NCBI GenBank assembly: GCA_964492775.1
Contig: CAZBLH010000007.1
Span: 1-64,000 of the forward strand
Reading direction: 5' to 3'
Length of the DNA stretch: 64,000 nucleotides
DNA from: WRDS01 sp964492775
Lineage (GTDB): Bacteria > Actinomycetota > Coriobacteriia > Anaerosomatales > PHET01
Shown here: piece by piece, positions 1-12,161 of the stretch
Layout of the letters: every line of letters begins with the position of its first letter
How positions within the stretch are numbered: position 1 is the first letter of the stretch
The notes under the pieces: model-generated
What the model saw: only the letters and a program-made list of their open reading frames with translations
Database searches by the model: none
What the model was told of the DNA's origin: nothing
Translations under genes and position numbers: made by a program

Positions 1-1645
<1,645 letters not shown>

Positions 1646-1739
1646 TAGCGCTCCGTTCCCATAATCTAACCATCTACCTTATCCTTATATTCCCTACTCA
1701 TGTCCCGCTGTTCGCGCGTCAGATTACTTGTCCCGCCGA

Positions 1740-2570
1740 TCAGGGCTGTATGACCACCGGGCATGGCGCCTCCTGCAGCAGCCGCATCGAGACGCTGCCG
1801 AGGAAGCTACGGGACAGGCGCGAACGCCCTTCTCTGCCCGTGATACAGCCGGTGGCGTCGATCTCGGTGATGTAGGCAAGAACCTCGGCGGGAGCGTCTC
1901 CCTGCCTGATCGTCGTGACGTAGTTGGCGCCGCTACCCTCGATCACCTCGGCAACGAGTTCATCCATCGCTACCTCGGCTGCCGACAGATCAGCGCCCGG
2001 CTCGGCCACGTGCACCACGTGGAGCGTTCCTAGAGCGCCTGCCGGCCGGTCGAGCGCGGAGCGAAGCGCGCGCTTCGCCGAGTCGGAGAAGTCGGTCGGC
2101 ACCACGAGCGTGCGCGCGAAGTCGCGGCCCATCTGCTCGGCCTCGGAGGTCGAACCGATGAGGCCGTAGTGCACCGTCATGGTTCGCAGGTCGCCGCTGA
2201 ACGCGATGTCTTCGGATACAGACCCCGAGAAGAGGTAGTCCACGAGGGACTTGCCCTCGGTTCCGCACAGAATCACGTCCGTGCCCGTCTCGCTCGCCAC
2301 GGCTAGAACCTGCTCGAACACGGCACCCATCGGCACCCTGACCTCGATGTCCAGGCCGCGATCGCGGTACCGCTCGACCATGGTCTTCAACCGCTGCCGA
2401 GCGCGTTCCACTCGCGCGATGAGTACCGGGGCCTCGATGCCCGTGCCCCCGACGACGTGGACGACGGTGAGAGCACGGACCCCTTGGGCCGCAAGACCGC
2501 ACGCGTACGCGAGCGTGCCTTCGTCACGCAGCTTGAACTCGACCGGCAGAAGAACCCTATCGAATGCCAT
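1740..2570 (-). CDS. Tandem universal stress protein (two Usp domains)
   Basis: A 276-residue protein made of two UspA-like alpha/beta domains. Each keeps a recognisable ATP-binding glycine pattern: GTEGKSLVDYLFSGS near residue 103 and GREGRSRLSRSFLGS near residue 245, both fitting G-x2-G-x9-G(S/T). Such proteins bind ATP and are linked to stress and dormancy; the specific role here is unknown. There is no signal peptide or membrane segment, so it should be cytoplasmic. It lies in the same direction between carA (26 bases upstream) and carB (94 bases downstream), so it is probably transcribed with the pyrimidine operon and exposed to PyrR attenuation. That position is unusual, because carA and carB normally adjoin. 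Confidence 0.9.
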   Translation of the reverse strand: MAFDRVLLPVEFKLRDEGTLAYACGLAAQGVRALTVVHVVGGTGIEAPVLIARVERARQRLKTMVERYRDRGLDIEVRVPMGAVFEQVLAVASETGTDVILCGTEGKSLVDYLFSGSVSEDIAFSGDLRTMTVHYGLIGSTSEAEQMGRDFARTLVVPTDFSDSAKRALRSALDRPAGALGTLHVVHVAEPGADLSAAEVAMDELVAEVIEGSGANYVTTIRQGDAPAEVLAYITEIDATGCITGREGRSRLSRSFLGSVSMRLLQEAPCPVVIQP

Positions 2571-2596
2571 GTGCCAAGCCCGTCCCTTCTGTCATC

Positions 2597-3859
2597 TCAG
2601 CGAGTGTCGGTCGCGCTGGCGCGACCCTTGTGTTCCGTCATCAAGCGCGTGAACTCCCCAAACAGGAAGCGCGAGTCATGCGGACCCGGCGCAGCCTCGG
2701 GGTGGTACTGCACCGAGAACGCCGGCATGTCGAGCAGCCGGATGCCCTCGCACGTGAAGTCATTGAGCGCCACGTGCGTGAGCTGCACGCGTCCGAACTC
2801 CTTGGTGCGCACCACGGGCGCCACGCAGGCGCGGACCCAGCTGCGCAGGTCGTCCGGCGCGTAGGTAAGTCCCTCGCTGTCCTCAACCGAGAGTTCACCC
2901 AGGCTGGCGAAGTCCACGCAGAAGCCGTGATTCTGGCTCGTGATCTCAACCTTGCCGTTGAGCAGGTTCTTCACCGGCTGGTTGCCGCCGCGGTGGCCGT
3001 ACTTGAGCTTGAACGTCGTCGCTCCCAGCGCGAGCGACAGCATCTGGTGCCCCAGGCAGATCCCGAAGACCGGCTTGTGGCCGAGAAGCCCGTGCAGCGT
3101 CTCGAAGAGGTACCCGACCGCGGAGGGGTCTCCAGGGCCGTTGGCGAGAAAGATGCCGTCGGGATCCAAGGCCAGGACGTCATCCGCCGAGGTGGTCGGC
3201 GGAACCACGATCACCTCGCACCCCGCCTCGGCGAGTTGGCGCAGGATGTTGTACTTCGCCCCGGAGTCGAAGACGACGACCCGGTAATCGGGCGATGCGG
3301 GCAGCACACCGGTGTCTACCGGAAGACCGCCGCCGGGCACCGGTTCGCCCCAGCGATATGACTCGCTCACCGAGACCTCGGCGACCAGGTCACGCCCCAC
3401 GAGACCCTCGGAGGCTTTGGCCTTGGCTACCAGCGACGCCTCGTCCAGGTCGACCGTTGAGATGACCGCCTTGAGCGCGCCCCTCTCGCGGATGTGGCGA
3501 ACGGCCTTGCGGGTGTCCAGCCCCTCGATGGCCACGATGTTATGGCGCACGAGAAACTCTCGCAGCGACTCCTCCGAACGCCAGCTCGAAGGCTGCTCAC
3601 TCAGCGCCCTCACCACGAGCCCCCGCGCAAACACCGAGCGGGACTCCATGTCAGCCCCGTTCATGCCGCAGTTGCCGATATGAGGGCTCGTCATAGTGAT
3701 GATCTGCCCCGCGTACGAGGGGTCCGTGAGCACCTCCTGGTAGCCGGTCATCGACGTGTTGAAGCAGATCTCCCCGGTGGCCTCGCCGAGCGCGCCGCAC
3801 GCGAACCCGTGAAACACCGTTCCGTCCTCGAACGCCAATACTGCAGGGGTTCGCGTCAC
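2597..3859 (-). CDS. carA: Carbamoyl-phosphate synthase small (glutaminase) subunit
   Basis: CarA hydrolyses glutamine and channels ammonia to CarB. The 420-residue product has the N-terminal CarA domain, then a class I glutamine amidotransferase domain with nucleophile Cys268 in GICLGHQ and His386/Glu388 in QYHPEAAPGPHD. The conserved segment SQNHGF (308-313) is followed by about 30 extra residues (roughly 325-355) before THVALND, which accounts for much of the excess over the usual 360-390 residues. Start is a GTG at 3859 overlapping the pyrC stop by four bases (GTGA type), implying translational coupling. The catalytic residues are intact, so I expect an active enzyme. Confidence 0.97.
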   Translation of the reverse strand: MTRTPAVLAFEDGTVFHGFACGALGEATGEICFNTSMTGYQEVLTDPSYAGQIITMTSPHIGNCGMNGADMESRSVFARGLVVRALSEQPSSWRSEESLREFLVRHNIVAIEGLDTRKAVRHIRERGALKAVISTVDLDEASLVAKAKASEGLVGRDLVAEVSVSESYRWGEPVPGGGLPVDTGVLPASPDYRVVVFDSGAKYNILRQLAEAGCEVIVVPPTTSADDVLALDPDGIFLANGPGDPSAVGYLFETLHGLLGHKPVFGICLGHQMLSLALGATTFKLKYGHRGGNQPVKNLLNGKVEITSQNHGFCVDFASLGELSVEDSEGLTYAPDDLRSWVRACVAPVVRTKEFGRVQLTHVALNDFTCEGIRLLDMPAFSVQYHPEAAPGPHDSRFLFGEFTRLMTEHKGRASATDTR

Positions 3860-5157
3860 GCGCTGACCACCTTTCCACTCTTCAGGGCATATCGCCCGCC
3901 CACAAGCACTTCCGTGGCCACGCCACGCAGGTTCGCGCCGAGAAAAGCCGAGTTCGCCGAGCGAGACTCGAAGTACTCCGGCGTGATCTCTACCTCAGCC
4001 TCAGGGTCGATGACCGTTATGTCAGCTGTGGACCCGGCGGCCAACTGCACCGGCTCGAGTCCGAGAGCGTTGCGCGGTCCGTGCGCCATCGCCCGCACAA
4101 GCCCGTCCCAGCCCAGCAGGCCAGACTCGACGAGGTGCGTAATCACGAGCGGCAACGCAGTCTCGAGCCCGGTGGTGCCGAACGGCGCGAGCTCGAACTC
4201 CAGAGCTTTCTCGTGCGGAGCGTGGGGCGCGTGGTCGCTTGCCACACAGTCCACCGTGCCGTCAACAAGTCCCGCGACGAGAGCCTCGCGATCCGCCGCC
4301 GTGCGAAGGGGCGGGTTCATCTTCAGGTTGGTGTCGTACGCGCTGGTGAAGGCGTCCTCATCCAGGAACAGGTGATGGGGCGTGACCTCGCAGGTCACCG
4401 GGATTCCTCGGCGCTTTGCGTCGCGCACAAGCTCAACTGAGCCCGCGGTAGACAGGTGCGCCAAGTGGAGCCGGCACCCGGTGAGCTCGGCGAGCATGAT
4501 GTCGCGCGCGACTTGGGCCTCCTCGCCCACTGCCGGCCACCCAGGCAGCCCGAGCCGCGTCGAGACGACGCCTTCGTTCACCACGCCTCGGCCGACCAGG
4601 CTCTCCACCTCGCAGTGGCTGATCACTGTGGTGTTGAACTGCTTTGCGTACTCCATCACCAGGCGCGCCATGCCGGCACTCTGGACGCCATGCCCGTCAT
4701 CGGAGAAGGCCACCGCGCCCTCGGCGATCATATCGCCGATCTCAGCAAGCGCCTCGCCCTTGCTGCCGACGGTACAGGCCCCGATGGGGTGCACGCGCAC
4801 GACTCCGTCGGCCTCGGCGCGCTCGACAAGGAAGCGCACCTTGCTGCCCGTGTCGCAAACCGGGTTCGTGTTCGGCATCGCTGCGACGGCAGTGAATCCG
4901 CCATGAGCAGCTGCCCGCGTGCCGCTCGCGACCGTTTCCTTGTCCTCACGCCCGGGCTCGCGCAGGTGCACATGGATGTCCACGAGTCCGGGGACGATGA
5001 CCTTCCCAGCGCACTCGACGAGCTCGCACCCGTCAGGCCGCGCGAGGTCGGCGCCGATCTCGGCGATACGGCTATCCTCGATCAGGATATCGCTGACCTT
5101 ATCGAGACCCACCTCCGGGTCGACCAAGCGGCCGCCTTTGAGCAGAACCGTCGTCAC
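3856..5157 (-). CDS. pyrC: Dihydroorotase
   Basis: Catalyses cyclisation of carbamoyl aspartate to dihydroorotate, the third step of pyrimidine synthesis. The 433 residues match the class I amidohydrolase type: metal ligands His62 and His64 in DIHVHLREPG, a PNTNPVCDTG segment near residue 95, HC at ISHCE, HLAHLST, and the catalytic-loop motif SDHAPH near residue 305. The start is a GTG at 5157 overlapping the pyrB stop by four bases, and the stop overlaps the carA start by four bases. This is a continuous, translationally coupled pyrBC-carA block downstream of pyrR. Nothing about the protein looks abnormal. Confidence 0.97.
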   Translation of the reverse strand: MTTVLLKGGRLVDPEVGLDKVSDILIEDSRIAEIGADLARPDGCELVECAGKVIVPGLVDIHVHLREPGREDKETVASGTRAAAHGGFTAVAAMPNTNPVCDTGSKVRFLVERAEADGVVRVHPIGACTVGSKGEALAEIGDMIAEGAVAFSDDGHGVQSAGMARLVMEYAKQFNTTVISHCEVESLVGRGVVNEGVVSTRLGLPGWPAVGEEAQVARDIMLAELTGCRLHLAHLSTAGSVELVRDAKRRGIPVTCEVTPHHLFLDEDAFTSAYDTNLKMNPPLRTAADREALVAGLVDGTVDCVASDHAPHAPHEKALEFELAPFGTTGLETALPLVITHLVESGLLGWDGLVRAMAHGPRNALGLEPVQLAAGSTADITVIDPEAEVEITPEYFESRSANSAFLGANLRGVATEVLVGGRYALKSGKVVSA

Positions 5158-6077
5158 GAGCTTTCACCTCCGAGCAGCAGGTACATCGCAGCCATTCGCA
5201 CCGCGACACCCGCGTTCACCTGATTGAGCACGAGTGAGCGATCGCTGTCGGCAACCGCTGCGGAGATCTCGACGCCGCGGTTCATGGGTCCCGGGTGCAT
5301 CACGATCGCACCCGGCTTCATGCGAGCCATCCGCGCCTCGTTCATGCCGAAGAGACGCGCATACTCACGCAGACTCGGGAAGGGCATCCCCTCAGCCCGC
5401 TCCATCTGCACGCGCAGCAGGTACACGACATCGAGCTCGGGAAGCGCGTCGTCAAGTGACGTCGCGACCTCGGCGCCGAGCACGTCGGGGCGCGCCGGCA
5501 ACAGCGTGGGCGGAGCGATCAGCACCGGATGAGCGCCCATGGCCGCAAGCGCGGGCACCAGCGAGCCGGCTACGCGAGAGTGGCAGATGTCGCCCACCAC
5601 ACCCACGCGGAGACCCTCGAGCCGCCCGAGCCGCTCCCGCATCGTGTATAGGTCGAGCAGCGCCTGCGTCGGGTGCTCGTGCATCCCGTCGCCGCCGTTG
5701 ATGACGCGAGTGTCCATGTGCTCGGCGAGAATCTGCGACGCTCCGGCGTACTTGTGGCGCACCACCACCAGGTCGCAGGCCATCGCCGAGAGGGTCGCGG
5801 CGGTGTCGGCGAGCGACTCGCCCTTAACCGTAGCCGAGGCCGACCCTGAGAAGTTGATCGCATCGGCCGAGAGGCGCTTGGCGGCGATCTCGAAGCTCGT
5901 CCGAGTTCGCGTGGAGGGTTCGAGGAACAGGTTCACGATGGTGCGGCCCCGAAGCGTAGGGAGCTTCTTGATCCGCCTCTCGTTGACCTCCCGGAACGAG
6001 TCCGCTGTGTCGAGGATGAGCTCGATCTCCTCAGGCGTCAGATCGTGAATGCTGATGATGTGTTCAGTCGCGAGCAT
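5154..6077 (-). CDS. pyrB: Aspartate carbamoyltransferase catalytic subunit
   Basis: Condenses carbamoyl phosphate with aspartate to give carbamoyl aspartate. The protein carries the carbamoyl-phosphate-binding motif EPSTRTRTSFE near residues 54-64, and HPTQALLDLYT near residue 130. I place the start at the ATG at 6077 (MLATEHIISIHD, 307 residues), which has a good GAGG-containing ribosome site overlapping the pyrR stop; a longer frame upstream would run back into pyrR. The pyrR stop lies 10 bases before the start. There is no pyrI regulatory subunit gene beside it, in keeping with regulation through PyrR rather than through allosteric PyrI. Confidence 0.97.
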   Translation of the reverse strand: MLATEHIISIHDLTPEEIELILDTADSFREVNERRIKKLPTLRGRTIVNLFLEPSTRTRTSFEIAAKRLSADAINFSGSASATVKGESLADTAATLSAMACDLVVVRHKYAGASQILAEHMDTRVINGGDGMHEHPTQALLDLYTMRERLGRLEGLRVGVVGDICHSRVAGSLVPALAAMGAHPVLIAPPTLLPARPDVLGAEVATSLDDALPELDVVYLLRVQMERAEGMPFPSLREYARLFGMNEARMARMKPGAIVMHPGPMNRGVEISAAVADSDRSLVLNQVNAGVAVRMAAMYLLLGGESS

Positions 6078-6087
6078 CGTGTTGGCC

Positions 6088-6639
6088 TCAGTCCTCCTCG
6101 GCGAGTTCAAGGATCTCCACGGCGTCAATCCCGTCCGGGGACGTCATGCGTACGGTCACGCGCTCACGTCGCGAGGAAGGGACGTTCTTTCCCACGTAGT
6201 CGGCGCGGATCGGCAGTTCCCGGTGGCCGCGGTCCACGAGGACCGCAAGCTGGATCGAGTCCGGACGGCCGTAGTCCATAATCGCGTCCATTGCCGAGCG
6301 GATCGTCCGGCCGGTGAACAGCACGTCATCGACGAGCACGATGTCGCGCCCCTGCACGTCGAATGGGATCTCGGTCCGGTGGACCTCGGGGTTTCGCCTC
6401 ATGCCGAGGTCGTCTCGGTAGAAGCTGATGTCGAGCATGCCGACGGGCACCTCGGCGCCCTCGATCTCGCGGATCTTGTCGGCCAGCCGCTCAGCGAGAA
6501 CTGCGCCTCTGGTGGCGATGCCCACGATACCGAGGTTGTCCGCGCCCTTGTTAGACTCGAGCACCTCGTGGGCCATGCGAGTGACGGCTCGAGCAATCGC
6601 CTCGGCATCCATCACAGTCGCTTTCGCGCGATACTCCAC
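6088..6639 (-). CDS. pyrR: Bifunctional pyr operon attenuator protein / uracil phosphoribosyltransferase
   Basis: PyrR is an RNA-binding regulator that senses UMP/UTP and favours termination in pyr leader RNAs; most members also have uracil phosphoribosyltransferase activity. The 183-residue protein has the type I PRTase PRPP loop LVDDVLFTGRTIRSA and the flexible-loop region SFYRDDLGMR. Translation starts at a GTG at 6639 (VEYRAKATVMD) with GGGAGGTG four bases upstream. It is the first gene after a leader carrying a PyrR recognition loop and a terminator, so it should control its own operon by feedback from pyrimidine nucleotides. Confidence 0.96.
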   Translation of the reverse strand: MEYRAKATVMDAEAIARAVTRMAHEVLESNKGADNLGIVGIATRGAVLAERLADKIREIEGAEVPVGMLDISFYRDDLGMRRNPEVHRTEIPFDVQGRDIVLVDDVLFTGRTIRSAMDAIMDYGRPDSIQLAVLVDRGHRELPIRADYVGKNVPSSRRERVTVRMTSPDGIDAVEILELAEED

Positions 6640-6660
6640 GTCACACCTCCCTGTTCATAG

Positions 6661-6687
6661 AAAAACGCACCGTTGCCGAGGTGCGGC
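6661..6687 (-). terminator. Attenuator terminator in the pyr leader
   Basis: In the RNA sense the stem CGCACC pairs with GGTGCG across an 8-base loop and is followed at once by five U residues. It lies between the PyrR recognition loop and the pyrR ribosome site, exactly where a PyrR-controlled attenuator terminator is expected. Confidence 0.85.
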
Positions 6688-6742
6688 AAGAGGCGCGTCA
6701 ACAAGGTGTGCGGCGTCAAGTCAGCTGCGATATTTGATCTGC

Positions 6743-6780
6743 GGCCCTTGCCGGCCTCACGGGACCGGGCTTAAAGGTCT
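6743..6780 (-). promoter_or_regulatory. PyrR-binding anti-antiterminator element
   Basis: The leader RNA begins CCTTTAAGCCCGG and continues with GTCCCGTGAGGCCGGCAAGG. This has the core features of PyrR binding loops (a TCC-GxGAGG-type hairpin with a purine-rich internal bulge, preceded by CCTTTAA). When PyrR with UMP binds here, the downstream antiterminator should not form and transcription should stop at the terminator at 6661-6687. The element is a few bases from the predicted transcription start, leaving no room for an upstream leader gene. Confidence 0.85.
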
Positions 6781-6785
6781 TTCAC

Positions 6786-6814
6786 AAGATAGCGGAAGCG
6801 GGCCCGTGGCACAA
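6786..6814 (-). promoter_or_regulatory. Predicted promoter of the pyrimidine operon
   Basis: In the minus-strand sense TTGTGC and TATCTT are separated by 17 bases. The predicted start falls next to the first bases of the PyrR loop. Hexamer matches are moderate; position, spacing and the lack of a better candidate support it. Confidence 0.55.
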
Positions 6815-6846
6815 ACCCGCAGCTCGGCGCGCCGGGATCCATATGC

Positions 6847-7875
6847 TCAGGGCAGAGGCTCTTCGACCCCTACCCATTCCCCGCGCGCAACAAGCGCGGC
6901 AACCTCATCCCCCGCCGGGGTTCGGCCTACCGAAAGGTCGTCGATTCCGGCGAGCCGCGAGGCCAGGTCCTCGGGCAGCGGGTCGATGAAGCTCAGGTGC
7001 TTGCCTGTCACCGGATGCTCGAACTCGAGACGGTAGGAGTGCAGGAACTGGCGGTCGAGCCCGAGGTCCGCCTTGGGCTTTCCGAGGCCGTAAAGCGGGT
7101 CTCCGACGCACGGGTGCTTGATGTAGGCCATGTGCACGCGGATCTGGTGCGTGCGGCCCGTGTAGAGCTTGCACTCCAACAGCGTGAACCCGTCGTCGTG
7201 CGCACCCGCGTCGAAACGCTCGAGCACGCGGAACGTGGTCACGGACTGCCGAGCGCCCTCGCGGTCCGAGACGGACATCCGCATGCGATCGCGGGCGTCT
7301 CGACCCAGCGGCGCATCCACGAGCCCGGTGTTCGGCGCGATCCACCCATGCACGAGCGTGAGGTAGCGCCGGTCCACTGCGCGCACCTTGATGGCCTCTT
7401 GTAGGGCCTCCTGTACGTCATCGCTCTTGGCGACCATCATGAGTCCGCTGGTGTCCTTGTCGAGGCGGTGCACGATACCCGGCCGGTCCTCGCCCTGCAG
7501 GGTCCCCAGCTCATCGGCGTGCGCAAGCAGCGCGTGCACGAGCGTTCCCGACCAGTGGCCCTGCGAAGGATGCACCACGAGGCCCGCAGGCTTGGACAGC
7601 ACCATCATGTGCTCGTCCTCGTAGCGGATATCCAGCGGGATTGCCTCGGGCACGAGCTCGCCCGACTCACGCTCGGGAACCTCGACCTCGATGCGCTCCC
7701 CCGCCCTTACCGCGTACTTCTTGCTGGCGGGACGCCCGTCAACGTAGACGAGCCCCGACTCGATGAGCTTGGTCGCCGCCGACCTGCTCGGCAGGAAGTC
7801 GAGCATGCCGAGAAGTGCGTCGAGCCGCAGGCCGCGCTCTGACTCGTCCACGACGTGCTCGTAGTACTCACTCAT
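6847..7875 (-). CDS. rluD: RluD-family 23S rRNA pseudouridine synthase
   Basis: Converts uridines to pseudouridine in structured RNA, most likely in large-subunit rRNA. The 342-residue protein has an N-terminal S4 RNA-binding domain (about residues 15-62) and the RluA/RluD catalytic motif RPGIVHRLDKDTSG, whose Asp is the nucleophile, near residue 135. The later motifs GRTHQIRVH and HPCVGDPLYG are also present. Exact target positions cannot be read from sequence. Its ATG abuts the lspA stop (TAGATG), and lspA-rluD adjacency is common in many bacteria. The stop is followed by the pyr promoter region with no clear terminator. Confidence 0.93.
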   Translation of the reverse strand: MSEYYEHVVDESERGLRLDALLGMLDFLPSRSAATKLIESGLVYVDGRPASKKYAVRAGERIEVEVPERESGELVPEAIPLDIRYEDEHMMVLSKPAGLVVHPSQGHWSGTLVHALLAHADELGTLQGEDRPGIVHRLDKDTSGLMMVAKSDDVQEALQEAIKVRAVDRRYLTLVHGWIAPNTGLVDAPLGRDARDRMRMSVSDREGARQSVTTFRVLERFDAGAHDDGFTLLECKLYTGRTHQIRVHMAYIKHPCVGDPLYGLGKPKADLGLDRQFLHSYRLEFEHPVTGKHLSFIDPLPEDLASRLAGIDDLSVGRTPAGDEVAALVARGEWVGVEEPLP

Positions 7876-8520
7876 CTAGAGGGAGTCCTCCCGCAGGTCG
7901 GTGGCCACGATCGGCGCCGACTCGCCCGTCTCGTCCTTGCCGAGCGGCGCCGAAGGCTGCTCGGCGTCCTTGTCGGGCTGCGGCCCGAACAGCAGCCAAG
8001 CGACCAGCAGAAACACACCCGCCAGCACTGACATGTCCGCAATGTTGAAGACCGGGAAGTCGATGATCGCGATGTGGAAAAAGTCGGTGACCGTGCCAAT
8101 CAGCGTGCGGTCAACCAGATTGCCGGCTGCCCCGGCGCTCGCGAAGGCGAGGCCGAGCACGACCGGCCAGGCGTTCGGCCGCGAGCGGAACCAGAAGACG
8201 CCGATCACGAAGAGCACGAGCAGCGAAGTGACGATGAACATCGGCTGGTAGCCCGGGAAGATCCCGAACGCGGCGCCCTGATTGTGCACAAGCGTGAGCT
8301 TGAGCACCTCGCCGAGTACGGGTACCGAATCTCCGTCGACGCGGACGGACATCAGCGAGGCGGCGACCCGGTCGAGAATGATCTTGGGTGCCTGCTCGTC
8401 CCAGGCGGCGCGTACCACTGACTTTGCGACCTGGTCCAACACGAACACAGCCACCGTCACGAACCAGAAGGTCCGCGCCGGACGGCCGATACTCAGCGGG
8501 TCTCTTCGTCTGTCTTGCAC
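7876..8520 (-). CDS. lspA: Lipoprotein signal peptidase (signal peptidase II)
   Basis: Cleaves the signal peptide of diacylglyceryl-modified prolipoproteins in the membrane. It has four membrane segments and both aspartic-protease motifs: NQGAAFGIF, then GAAGNLVDR and FNIADMSV, which carry the catalytic Asp pair. A hydrophilic acidic tail of about 35 residues follows the last helix. No ATG is available at the 5' end. I use the GTG at 8520, which overlaps the preceding zinc-finger gene by 28 bases; a CTG at 8496 overlapping that stop (CTGA) is a credible alternative. Likely clients nearby are the PstS and BMP lipoproteins. Confidence 0.92.
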   Translation of the reverse strand: MQDRRRDPLSIGRPARTFWFVTVAVFVLDQVAKSVVRAAWDEQAPKIILDRVAASLMSVRVDGDSVPVLGEVLKLTLVHNQGAAFGIFPGYQPMFIVTSLLVLFVIGVFWFRSRPNAWPVVLGLAFASAGAAGNLVDRTLIGTVTDFFHIAIIDFPVFNIADMSVLAGVFLLVAWLLFGPQPDKDAEQPSAPLGKDETGESAPIVATDLREDSL

Positions 8521-8858
8521 TTGATGCACAGGCTCGCGGTCGGAACTGCCTCCATGCGCTCCACAGGAATCTCGGCGCCACAGCGTGCGCAGCACCCGTA
8601 CGCCCCTGCCTCGATGCGCTCAAGCGACTGGCGCACATCGGCCAGCAGCTGCCTCATGTTGTCCTCAAGGGTCATGTCGAGCTCGCGCTCGAAGGTGGCC
8701 GATCCCTGATCGGCCATGTGGTCACGGTAGACATTCTCCCCGCTCGCCTCGGAGAGCGATTCCCGCTCCTCGGCCTCGAGAGCTTCGACCTCGGCCTCGA
8801 GCTGGCGCTTCTGCTCCTCGAGAAGCGCTTTGAGCCCCGCGAGAGTCCTTTGGTCCAT
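8493..8858 (-). CDS. DksA/TraR-type C4 zinc-finger protein
   Basis: A 121-residue protein with an acidic N-terminal coiled coil (residues 5-45, rich in E, A and L) and a C-terminal four-cysteine zinc finger: CARC near residue 90 and CIKC near residue 112. This is the architecture of the DksA/TraR family, which binds in the secondary channel of RNA polymerase and modulates initiation together with ppGpp in proteobacteria; function outside that group is poorly known. I prefer the ATG at 8858 (MDQRTLAGL), which has AGAAGGTG six bases upstream, over a GTG three codons earlier. It lies between ileS and lspA and overlaps lspA, so the two are likely cotranscribed. Confidence 0.85.
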   Translation of the reverse strand: MDQRTLAGLKALLEEQKRQLEAEVEALEAEERESLSEASGENVYRDHMADQGSATFERELDMTLEDNMRQLLADVRQSLERIEAGAYGCCARCGAEIPVERMEAVPTASLCIKCKTDEETR

Positions 8859-8983
8859 TCCCGTCACCTTCTTCAGGCGAAGCTGATGCGCTCCGGTCCA
8901 CCCGGGCGCCGTCCGCTATCCATCATCATATCAAATGCGCACGTCAGACCCGCAGAACGGCGTGGCGCTCGAGGCCTGCCCGA

Positions 8984-9014
8984 CCCCGGCGACGGCGTGC
9001 TACCGCCGCCGGGG
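8984..9014 (-). repeat. GC-rich inverted repeat downstream of ileS
   Basis: CCCCGGCG and its complement flank an inner CGG/CCG pairing, giving a strong hairpin 10 bases after the ileS stop. No T-run follows in either direction, so it is more likely a 3'-end stabiliser or pause site than an intrinsic terminator. The remaining intergenic DNA up to 8858 contains a TATGAT hexamer (8930-8925) that could be the -10 box of the zinc-finger gene, without a recognisable -35. Confidence 0.5.
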
Positions 9015-9024
9015 TGTGTGCTCT

Positions 9025-11805
<2,781 letters not shown>

Positions 11806-11842
11806 GTCCTCGCCTCTCGCTCTCGCAAACTTCGGCAAATGG

Positions 11843-11880
11843 AAAAACGCCTCGTCCCCTACACCACTGGGACGAAGCGC
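11843..11880 (-). terminator. T-box attenuator terminator
   Basis: In the RNA sense CGCTTCGTCCC pairs with GGGACGAGGCG (11 pairs including one U-G) around a 10-base loop, followed by five U residues. It competes with the antiterminator formed by the T-box, making this a transcriptional rather than translational T-box. Confidence 0.92.
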
Positions 11881-12123
11881 GTCAGATGACGTACTCCGCG
11901 GTACCACCCAGCTTGCGCGTCACGACTCGGCCCGCGCCACTCGGCTGCTCTGTAACGGGAGCTCCCGCCGAACCCTAGCGGCACGGATGCCGTTCAGGCT
12001 GGGGCTTGGAGGTGATATTCGCCGGCGCCGCTCTTCGCGGGCTCTCACCGTCTCCCGCGTCGCTTCGAAGCCGCACGCCGGCTACTCGTCCTCGTCATCG
12101 CCGATGCACGCTCACGCGTGCGA
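11843..12123 (-). promoter_or_regulatory. T-box riboswitch (tRNA-Ile sensing) upstream of ileS
   Basis: The leader contains the hallmark T-box GGGTGGTACCGCGG (11897-11910), followed by TTCGTCCC that can pair with it to form the antiterminator. Upstream is a Stem I of about 100 bases with an AGTA loop on its 5' side and GAATATCA on its 3' side. The triplet AUC at 12016-12014 is placed as specifier codon and matches isoleucine, the amino acid of the downstream synthetase. Uncharged tRNA-Ile should stabilise the antiterminator and allow ileS transcription. Confidence 0.93.
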
Positions 12124-12129
12124 ACCGCA

Positions 12130-12159
12130 ATTCTACGGCAGCGCACGAGCGAGGGTCAA
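12130..12159 (-). promoter_or_regulatory. Predicted promoter of the ileS T-box transcript
   Basis: TTGACC and TAGAAT separated by 18 bases on the minus strand, placed immediately after the yggU stop and about 7 bases before the first bases of the T-box leader. Both hexamers are close to sigma-70 consensus. Confidence 0.75.
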
Positions 12160-12161
12160 TC

